The notes under the pieces were generated by a model. That model saw nothing but the letters and a program-made list of their open reading frames with translations. It made no database searches and was not told where the DNA came from. Positions 58,617-64,000 of a stretch of DNA of 64,000 nucleotides are shown piece after piece. Position 1 is the first letter of the stretch. Each line of letters opens with the position of its first letter. The translations under genes and the position numbers were made by a program. Origin of the DNA: Chryseobacterium sp. MEBOG06 (GTDB lineage Bacteria > Bacteroidota > Bacteroidia > Flavobacteriales > Weeksellaceae); the NCBI RefSeq assembly GCF_021869765.1, contig NZ_CP084580.1:2852001-2916000 (forward strand), given 5' to 3'.

Positions 58617-58899
58617 TTTATATAAAACTAATATCGATATTATATATTATCACTTGCTTAATAGTCATCGTAATAATCCGACTTTTTATTGATCTTAACG
58701 AAAGTGATTTTTCAATTAATTGACGATTAATTAAAAAAAAAGCATCCAAAACACCCCGATACAAAGGATTCCCGATCATAGTTCAAAAAAACAGCACTAT
58801 AAATTACATCGAAAACTGAACCTCATTTTCTGAGATTTAATTAATTTCTGATAAACAAAAATTGATAATAATTAAAGAATAATACTTAATTATTCATCA
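58617..58899. other. AT-rich intergenic region, no gene seen
   Basis: No ORF, promoter or RNA structure of note up to the terminator at 58900. Confidence 0.4.
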
Positions 58900-58929
58900 A
58901 AAAAAGAGGCAAATCAATGCCTCTTTTTT
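58900..58929. terminator. Terminator of the first paralogous TetR gene
   Basis: 12-bp perfect stem AAAAAAGAGGCA/TGCCTCTTTTTT, T-rich at both strands. Confidence 0.85.
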
Positions 58930-58962
58930 CTATTTTAATTGAAATCTAGTTTAAAATTGTTC

Positions 58963-59619
58963 TTACGAATCTCCCTCAGGAATCAGATTGTTGTAAGTCT
59001 GTTCAACTAAAAAAGATATTGCTCTTTTTACAGATGCACGTCCTTCCGGCGAATTCATATCAACCCCACAAAAGACACTTCCATTCAAAGAAGAATACAT
59101 ATTCAGGTAATAAAGACCTGAAACCATTATTGCCATTATCGAGCGGTAGATATCCATTTTCTCTTTGAAATGAGGAGTCATCATCAGTTCAAAAATATAT
59201 TCTCCGTTTTGTTCCTGGGTATCAATTAATTTTTTCAATGATTTTCTGGGTTCGGATATGGTCCACAACAATAGCTTTTGAGCTTCTTTATTGTTGTATA
59301 CGTAGTCAAACTGAGATAATAGCATTGCTTCGATGAATGTTCTTCCACCGTCTTCTATATTTGGTTTCATCTTTTCGACTTCCTCTTTGGTTACCTGAAC
59401 CCAATAGTCCTGTGACCGAAGATATTCATCCATAAGACCATCCATACCGCCAAAATAAGTGTAGATCATTTTTTTGTCCACTCCGGCTGTAGCAGCAATA
59501 TCGTTTATTTTTAATCCGGCATGTCCTTTTGTTTTCAGAATTTTCCCAACCGCATCCAAAAATTTCTTTTTGCTGCGCTCTTTGTTTCTGATACTTCCTG
59601 CTGCTGATTTTCTTTCCAT
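58963..59619 (-). CDS. TetR-like regulator, paralogue 1 of 3
   Basis: A 218-residue TetR: basic tail MERKSAAGSIRNKERSKKKFLDAVGKIL, HTH with LKINDIAATAGVDKKMIYTYFGG, and a C-terminal domain that ends LVEQTYNNL. It is very similar to the proteins at 60319 and 61733, including YLNMYSS...GSVFCG near residue 175, so the three are recent duplicates. A palindrome (59670-59681) lies just upstream of its start, the same motif that precedes the small-RNA units. It probably binds these palindromes. Confidence 0.9.
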   Translation of the reverse strand: MERKSAAGSIRNKERSKKKFLDAVGKILKTKGHAGLKINDIAATAGVDKKMIYTYFGGMDGLMDEYLRSQDYWVQVTKEEVEKMKPNIEDGGRTFIEAMLLSQFDYVYNNKEAQKLLLWTISEPRKSLKKLIDTQEQNGEYIFELMMTPHFKEKMDIYRSIMAIMVSGLYYLNMYSSLNGSVFCGVDMNSPEGRASVKRAISFLVEQTYNNLIPEGDS

Positions 59620-59955
59620 GACTAAAAATTCAATGATACAAGTTTAAGGATTTTTTTATAATTATTAATCACTATACAGTGTTTTATTTTAATTATTTTT
59701 ATTAACTTAATTATAGGGTATTTAAAAATATATTATTCCAATCCAAGTAATTAGACAATCGGGCCACTTTAACAGGAGCTTCGTCCAATATCCGGCAAAT
59801 AAAAACACTTTATTCCTCAACATTCTAAATCTTGCATTTCTATACTTTTTTTAAAAAAACCGGTCAATATCTTATCCAGCTACTATCTGCATGGATTTTT
59901 ATCATCTTGCCCGAATAACTGATATATTAAATTTAATTAATTTTTAAAATTTTAA
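59620..59955. other. Probable decayed small-RNA unit after TetR paralogue 1
   Basis: Holds operator-like palindrome O0 but no TATATTTG box, core or terminator hairpin. By comparison with the intact TetR/small-RNA pairs it may be a remnant; nothing else is seen in these 336 bases. Confidence 0.35.
59670..59681. promoter_or_regulatory. Operator O0, CACT-ATAC-AGTG
   Basis: Palindrome of the shared ACACT-N4-AGTGT type, with 4-bp arms, about 50 bases upstream of TetR paralogue 1. Confidence 0.6.
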
Positions 59956-59969
59956 ACACTTTATAGTGT
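59956..59969. promoter_or_regulatory. Operator O1, ACACT-TTAT-AGTGT
   Basis: Perfect 5-bp arms, 9 bases before the TATATTTG box (59979-59986) of small-RNA copy 1, occupying the -33 region. Confidence 0.75.
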
Positions 59970-59989
59970 CTTATTGTGTATATTTGCAC

Positions 59990-60119
59990 CAAACTAATAA
60001 CCATTTTCATTATTAAACACAATTTAAACTGAAGAATTAAAGAGAATTTCGAACACAAAAAGCTAAGGTAAAAGCACTCAATGTAAACAGCATTACTGGA
60101 AAACTAATGATGCTGTTTT
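59990..60119 (+). ncRNA. Small-RNA family, copy 1
   Basis: Predicted transcript of about 130 nt. It has promoter box TATATTTG (59979-59986), 5' stretch AACTAATAACCATTTT, core CTAAGGTAAAA (60063-60073) and a terminator hairpin (AAACAGCAT 60085-60093 with ATGCTGTTT 60110-60118). The longest ATG frame is ATG-TAA only, so it is apparently non-coding. No adjacent TetR on the opposite strand start. Function unknown. Confidence 0.6.
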
Positions 60120-60318
60120 CTATTTTCTTCAAAATTAAGTCTTTTTTCGATAATTCTCTTCCTTTAGTAAGGCTAAAGTCACTGGATTATAGGTATTGGT
60201 TTACCAGATAAAGTTGAAAAATGCCTTTTCACAATATAATTTTCTCTCATTATAAAACATATGCTTACTAAGCAAAGCTTATATTGTAATCAGGCTCGGC
60301 CGGTTTCTTATTCAGATA

Positions 60319-60954
60319 TTATAGTTTTGTATAGGATTGTTCAACTAAAAAAGATACAGCTTCTTTGATTTTATCACGTCCTTCTGGTGTATTGACATCT
60401 ATTCCACAGAAAACACTGCCATTCACAGAAGAAAACATATTAAGGTAATAAAGCCCGGAAACCATGATTGCCATGATTGAACGGAATTCCTGTTCGTGTT
60501 CTTTGAACTGAGTATCCATAAGTTTAAAAAGATGTTCTCCGTTTTCTTCCTGGGTAGCGGTAAGTTTAGCGAGTGATGTACGGGATTCTGATAAGCGCCA
60601 AAGCAGCAGTTTTTGTGCTTCTACGTTGCCATACACATAATCAAATTGCGACAGCAGCATTCCTTTGGTAAATAATTCCCATCCATCATCTGTTTTTGGG
60701 AGTATTTTTTCAACTTCTTTAGCGGTCGCTTTACTCCAATAATCCTGCAAACGGATATATTCATCTATCAGACCATCTAAGCCGCCAAAATAGGTATAGA
60801 TCATTTTCTTATCTACTCCGGCTGTGGCTGCAATATCGTTTATTTTCAGACCCGCATATCCCTTTGTTTTAAGGATCTTTCCAACCGCATCCAAAAATTT
60901 CTTTTTACTGCGTTCTTTATTTCTAATACTTCCTGCTGCTGGTTTTCTTTCCAT
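60319..60954 (-). CDS. TetR-like regulator, paralogue 2 of 3
   Basis: A 211-residue near-duplicate of paralogue 1: identical first 30 residues apart from one change, same HTH (INDIAATAGVDKKMIYTYFGG), and divergence mainly in the ligand domain (residues 75-130). Its promoter box TATCTTTG lies at 60966-60973. Operator O2 is about 50 bases upstream, shared with the divergent small-RNA copy 2, so this regulator probably controls both itself and the RNA. Confidence 0.9.
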   Translation of the reverse strand: MERKPAAGSIRNKERSKKKFLDAVGKILKTKGYAGLKINDIAATAGVDKKMIYTYFGGLDGLIDEYIRLQDYWSKATAKEVEKILPKTDDGWELFTKGMLLSQFDYVYGNVEAQKLLLWRLSESRTSLAKLTATQEENGEHLFKLMDTQFKEHEQEFRSIMAIMVSGLYYLNMFSSVNGSVFCGIDVNTPEGRDKIKEAVSFLVEQSYTKL

Positions 60955-60965
60955 GACTAAACATT

Positions 60966-60973
60966 CAAAGATA
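60966..60973 (-). promoter_or_regulatory. -7 box (TATCTTTG) of TetR paralogue 2
   Basis: Exact TAnnTTTG on the minus strand, 12 bases before ATG 60954. The equivalent boxes of paralogues 1 and 3 are degenerate (TATCATTG and TATTATCT). Confidence 0.65.
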
Positions 60974-61003
60974 CAAGTTTATGAATTTTTTTTATCATTT
61001 TAA

Positions 61004-61017
61004 ACACTAGCTAGTGT
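61004..61017. promoter_or_regulatory. Operator O2, ACACT-AGCT-AGTGT
   Basis: Perfect palindrome, here including the spacer, between divergent TetR paralogue 2 and small-RNA copy 2. Confidence 0.8.
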
Positions 61018-61037
61018 CTTATTATATATATTTGCAA

Positions 61038-61206
61038 AAATTTAACCATTCTATATACAGAAAATCGCTGTCAAAATTGAATGCATCAAAACTATTCAGA
61101 TTGTACCATAGTTCTCCCTTAGCTTAGAATAAGGCGAATATTAGACGGCTAAGGGAAAACACTCACACAAACAGCATCATTGAAGTTGTAATGATGCTGT
61201 TTTATT
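61038..61206 (+). ncRNA. Small-RNA family, copy 2
   Basis: Predicted transcript of about 169 nt from TATATTTG at 61027-61034, divergent from TetR paralogue 2. Core reads GCTAAGGGAAAA; its CCCTTAGC partner (61117-61124) can pair with GCTAAGGG to make a long-range stem special to this copy. Terminator: perfect 13-bp stem (61169-61181 with 61190-61202) and a T run. Non-coding by inspection. Confidence 0.65.
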
Positions 61207-61402
61207 TTTCTGTTTTTTCTGTTGATAAAATTATTGATAAAATTTATCCCATGTCTTATAAATTCAGTTACTATTCTGTTTAATAAGCATTAATCTAAAA
61301 TCTGAAAATTAAGCACATCAGGGATTTTAATTTTTAGAGCACATTTCATCTCAAACATCTATGTTCTCGGGAACAATATATCCGGATTTATTGATTTGTG
61401 TG

Positions 61403-61430
61403 AAAATAAAATAAAATAAAATAAAATAAA
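61403..61430. repeat. AAAAT microsatellite, 5.6 units
   Basis: Tandem five-base repeat in intergenic DNA; no gene or promoter depends on it as far as I can see. Confidence 0.8.
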
Positions 61431-61503
61431 GGGTTGAATTAATACTCAGGACGTCCATCAGTTTCAGTCTTTAATCATAAAATTCAAAAAAAAATATTTA
61501 CTA

Positions 61504-61519
61504 GACACTTTATAGTGTC
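61504..61519. promoter_or_regulatory. Operator O3, GACACT-TTAT-AGTGTC
   Basis: Perfect 6-bp arms, 8 bases before the TATATTTG box (61528-61535) of small-RNA copy 3. Confidence 0.78.
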
Positions 61520-61538
61520 TTAATGTGTATATTTGTGT

Positions 61539-61701
61539 CTAACTAACAACCATTCTATATATTAAACACTATCTAAGTTGAAAAGCCAAAACAATTCAGA
61601 TTGTATTACTCAGTTTCCTCCATTCAAGAGAATGAAGAAACACCAACTAAGGTAAAACATTACAGAGCAGCATCATAGGATTCCCTTATGGTGCTGTTTT
61701 T
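61539..61701 (+). ncRNA. Small-RNA family, copy 3
   Basis: Predicted transcript of about 163 nt. 5' stretch AACTAACAACCATTCT, core ACTAAGGTAAAA, and an internal hairpin GTTTC...CATTC-AAGA-GAATG...GAAAC (61617-61642) ahead of the core. Terminator stem 61666-61677 with 61687-61698, then T run. It ends 31 bases from the stop of TetR paralogue 3 on the other strand. Non-coding by inspection. Confidence 0.62.
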
Positions 61702-61732
61702 ATAGAGATGGAAAGACCAATACAAAATCTTC

Positions 61733-62383
61733 TTAGTCTGAACATTTCAGGTTTTTATAGGACTGGCCTATCAAAAAAGAAACTGCTTTTTTAATTTTAT
61801 CACGTCCTTCGGGGGTATTAACATCTATTCCACAAAAAACACTTCCATTAACAGAAGAATACATATTAAGGTAATAAAGTCCGGAAACTATAATCGCCAT
61901 AATCGAACGGAGCTTCTGTGCATTTTCTCTGAAATGAGAATCCATCATCAGTTTAAAAATATATTCTCCATTTTGTTCCTGGTTGGCAGTCAGTTTTGCC
62001 AGTGATTTGCGAGGTTCGGATAAGCGCCACAACAATAATTTCTGTGCTTCCTTATTTTTGTATACATAATCAAACTGAGAGATCAGCATTTCTTCCATAA
62101 ATAATCTTCCTCCATCATCTGTCTTCGGCTTTATTTTATCAATTTCCTCTATTGTTACTTTGCTCCAATAGTCCTGTGAGCGAATATATTCGTCCATCAG
62201 GCCATCCATTCCTCCAAAATAATTGTAAATCATCTTCTTATCTACACCGGCAATAGTTGCAATATCATTAATTTTTAATGCGGCATATCCTTTGGTTTTA
62301 AGGATTTTTCCTACGGCATCTAAAAATTTCTTTTTACTTCGTTCTTTATTGCGGATATTACCTCCTACTGACTTTCTTTCCAT
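61733..62383 (-). CDS. TetR-like regulator, paralogue 3 of 3
   Basis: A 216-residue near-duplicate of the two other paralogues: MERKSVGGNIRNKERSKKKF tail, HTH LKINDIATIAGVDKKMIYNYFGG, and the same GSVFCGIDVNTPEGRDKIK near the C-terminus as paralogue 2. I chose ATG 62383, which aligns with the other two; a start at 62440 would add 19 residues and run through operator O4. Divergent from small-RNA copy 4. Confidence 0.9.
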   Translation of the reverse strand: MERKSVGGNIRNKERSKKKFLDAVGKILKTKGYAALKINDIATIAGVDKKMIYNYFGGMDGLMDEYIRSQDYWSKVTIEEIDKIKPKTDDGGRLFMEEMLISQFDYVYKNKEAQKLLLWRLSEPRKSLAKLTANQEQNGEYIFKLMMDSHFRENAQKLRSIMAIIVSGLYYLNMYSSVNGSVFCGIDVNTPEGRDKIKKAVSFLIGQSYKNLKCSD

Positions 62384-62427
62384 GGTAAATATTAGATAAT
62401 ACAAGTTTAAGAAAATTCCTTCTACTT

Positions 62428-62447
62428 TAGACACTACCAAGTGTCTA
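62428..62447. promoter_or_regulatory. Operator O4, TAGACACT-ACCA-AGTGTCTA
   Basis: The longest version of the palindrome, with perfect 8-bp arms, between TetR paralogue 3 and small-RNA copy 4. Confidence 0.8.
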
Positions 62448-62464
62448 ATTTTGCATATTTGTAG

Positions 62465-62640
62465 AAACTAAAACCATTCTAAATAAGAAAGAGCCGTTAA
62501 AGTGGGAGAATTAGAAACAATTGAGAGTGTAATTATGCTCTATCCAATAAAGACAGCTTCAGACATTCATTAGCTAATGAAAAATATTTAAACAAAAATC
62601 TCGTTAGGAATTCAATGGTGCTTTCTTAAGTTGAAAGGAT
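62465..62640 (+). ncRNA. Small-RNA family, copy 4 (degenerate)
   Basis: Operator O4 and the AACTAAAACCATTCT 5' stretch are kept, but the promoter box is CATATTTG (62454-62461, first base changed), the CTAAGGTAAAA core is not recognisable and the terminator arms no longer pair. Probably a decayed copy; end is approximate. Confidence 0.4.
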
Positions 62641-62885
62641 GGTCACTTTTCCTAACAATGAGTAGATTATATTAAAAGCATTTATTATAAGAAGGAAACT
62701 TCAGCAAAGGTATTGGAAGACCTTGAATGTAAATATTTAACCGTTTGATGGGAATTTTTTTTGAAATTTTAACCTCGAACAATATATTTTCTATTTTTAC
62801 CAATAATTTAATCAATTAATATACAATGCTTTATAGATATTATATGAATCAAATCAGAAAAAAGGAAAAAAAAATAACATTTTAA

Positions 62886-62899
62886 ACACTTTATAGTGT
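62886..62899. promoter_or_regulatory. Operator O5, ACACT-TTAT-AGTGT
   Basis: Perfect 5-bp arms, 9 bases before the TATATTTG box (62909-62916) of small-RNA copy 5. Confidence 0.75.
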
Positions 62900-62919
62900 C
62901 TTATTTATTATATTTGCAT

Positions 62920-63084
62920 CAAACTAATAACCGTTTTGTATTTTAAAACACTATCTAAGTTGAAAAAGAAGAAAAATTCAGACCGTAATTATGTTCCCTC
63001 AATTTAAAGATAGTTTCGAATATTAAACAACTAAGGTAAAAACACTTACACAAAAACATCATTAGAAATCTAATGGTGTTTTTC
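62920..63084 (+). ncRNA. Small-RNA family, copy 5
   Basis: Predicted transcript of about 165 nt: AACTAATAACCGTTTT, ACACTATCTAAGTTGAAAA, core ACTAAGGTAAAA, terminator with a 14-bp stem (63052-63065 with 63070-63083). Closest to copy 6. The only ATG frame has 11 codons and is not kept in copy 6, so it is apparently non-coding. Confidence 0.65.
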
Positions 63085-63257
63085 GTTTTCGGGAAAATAT
63101 TACCCTGCCTCCTGTTTTTTTTCACCTTTATCCAGCATATCCAAGCTAATAGGGTTTAACTACAACTTTTTCCTTCTTAAAGCACTCATTTAAAAGACTA
63201 ATATATAGAACATTACACTTATTTTCGTAAAATAAATAAAAAATAATAATAATTTAA

Positions 63258-63271
63258 ACACTTTATAGTGT
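63258..63271. promoter_or_regulatory. Operator O6, ACACT-TTAT-AGTGT
   Basis: Same palindrome and spacing to its TATATTTG box (63281-63288) as O5. Confidence 0.75.
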
Positions 63272-63291
63272 CTTATTTATTATATTTGCAT

Positions 63292-63445
63292 CAAACTAAT
63301 AACCGTTTTGTATTTTAAAACACTATTTAAGTGAAAATTCAGGTCGCAATCGCGTCCCTCAACTTAAAAATAGTTTCGAATATTAAACAACTAAGGTAAG
63401 ATCACTTACACAGGAGTATCATTAGACATCTAATGGTACTTTTTC
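63292..63445 (+). ncRNA. Small-RNA family, copy 6
   Basis: Predicted transcript of about 154 nt, nearly identical to copy 5 over the first 130 bases. The terminator stem (63415-63425 with 63430-63440) differs from copy 5 at two base pairs with both partners changed (C-G to T-A and A-T to G-C), which supports selection on pairing. Confidence 0.65.
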
Positions 63446-63607
63446 ATTTTCAGGAAAAGCGTTCGCCAAACTATTGTTTTTTTTATTGATTTGAATAGAT
63501 CAGATTCTTTTTTACTTTATCATTATTGCTCTGAATACCTTCTATCAAACATTTTCTTTCCATTATCATAATATCAATAAGAGAGGAGATAAAAAAAATT
63601 AATTTTA

Positions 63608-63623
63608 GACACTTTACAGTGTC
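63608..63623. promoter_or_regulatory. Operator O7, GACACT-TTAC-AGTGTC
   Basis: Perfect 6-bp arms, 8 bases before the TATATTTG box (63632-63639) of small-RNA copy 7. Confidence 0.78.
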
Positions 63624-63642
63624 TTATTTTGTATATTTGCAT

Positions 63643-63773
63643 CCAACTAATAACCATTTTACATATTAAGCACGACGTGAGTTGAAAAACTAAAAAAGAT
63701 TTCGAGAAAACCCACTAAGGTAAAAACACAAAACTTAGTCAGCAGCAATAGGATTCTAATGCTGCTGTTTTAT
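63643..63773 (+). ncRNA. Small-RNA family, copy 7
   Basis: Predicted transcript of about 131 nt: AACTAATAACCATTTT, GAGTTGAAAA, core ACTAAGGTAAAA and terminator CAGCAGCA (63740-63747) with TGCTGCTG (63760-63767) and T4. Last copy before the window edge. Confidence 0.62.
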
Positions 63774-63775
63774 TT

Positions 63776-64000
63776 TGGGCATATTCTTTCATTTCTTAAA
63801 CGCAGCCAGCAAAGCAATTGATCATAGCCCATTTTCCAAAGATTATGAAAACAGCTTCTGCAAAACCTGAAAATCTCATGTTTGATTTTGACTAGGGTAA
63901 CATTAAATATTCTGATGGCATTGTCTGTTTTTTATTTCTTACTGACTCTAAAATATTTTGAGTATCAATTCTCATTTGATCAGTATTATATAAAATTCAT
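63776..64000. other. Window end, no gene seen
   Basis: No open frame or further operator copy in the last 225 bases. Confidence 0.4.

Noticed and set aside
60081-60086. ATG-TAA minimal ORF in small-RNA copy 1
   Set aside because: A start-stop pair is present in this copy only.
61403-61430. AAAAT microsatellite as a phase-variation switch
   Set aside because: It is not inside or next to a promoter or gene start.
62991-63026. 11-codon ORF inside small-RNA copy 5
   Set aside because: The ATG is absent from copy 6, which is otherwise nearly identical, so no conserved peptide.

Overview
The window comes from the chromosome of a Bacteroidota bacterium, most likely Chryseobacterium or a close Weeksellaceae relative. 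The pointers are low G+C, many promoters with the Bacteroidetes -7 box TAnnTTTG, A-rich rather than Shine-Dalgarno leaders, a type II-C CRISPR-Cas9 locus with a 47-nt repeat, a histone H1-like small protein, GG-leader 'bacteriocin-like' peptides, and a TonB-plug/MG2-type surface protein. Genus assignment is inference; no database was searched.

Layout. 1-1.2 kb: end of an unknown gene and a class I terpene synthase. 1.3-2.0 kb: seven tandem initiator tRNA genes (minus strand) separated by small hairpins with compensatory changes. 2.1-5.5 kb: tRNA modification, CPBP protease, yaaA, prmC and a DUF4180 gene. 5.6-9.9 kb (minus): two SDR enzymes, a membrane-anchored AraC regulator, a rhomboid protease and a lipoprotein. 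9.9-14.9 kb (minus): topoisomerase IV parC and parE with a small membrane protein between them. 15.4-29.3 kb: housekeeping and metabolic genes (aminotransferase, cardiolipin synthase, ychF, ferritin, glycosidase-like lipoprotein, typA, YceI) with a cluster of three GG-leader peptides and one broken relative. 29.7-32.1 kb: large MG2/TonB-plug protein.

32.2-40.0 kb: a complete type II-C locus: 36 repeats and 35 spacers read on the plus strand, a terminator, then cas2, cas1 and cas9 on the minus strand, and a tracrRNA divergent from cas9. The cas9 reading frame is split by a -1 shift exactly at an in-frame A AAA AAG heptamer. The repeats themselves carry a Bacteroidetes-type promoter.

40.0-58.6 kb: tex, a HAD phosphatase, a fourth intact GG-leader peptide, an M28 peptidase, a histone-like protein, an M1-like peptidase, and then a dense stretch of one-component regulators beside their likely targets: MocR/GNAT, AraC/MFS, MarR/Usp, Crp, HxlR/azoR, and TetR followed by an MFS pump plus two alkylation-repair enzymes. 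Several have clear operator-like repeats.

58.9-63.8 kb is the most unusual part. It has three paralogous TetR genes and seven copies of a short, apparently non-coding transcription unit. Each unit has the same palindrome (ACACT-N4-AGTGT) just upstream of a TAnnTTTG box, a conserved 5' stretch, a conserved CTAAGGTAAAA core and a terminator hairpin that shows compensatory base changes. An eighth palindrome lies beside the first TetR gene. This looks like an undescribed TetR-controlled small-RNA family amplified in tandem; the right edge of the window may cut the array.
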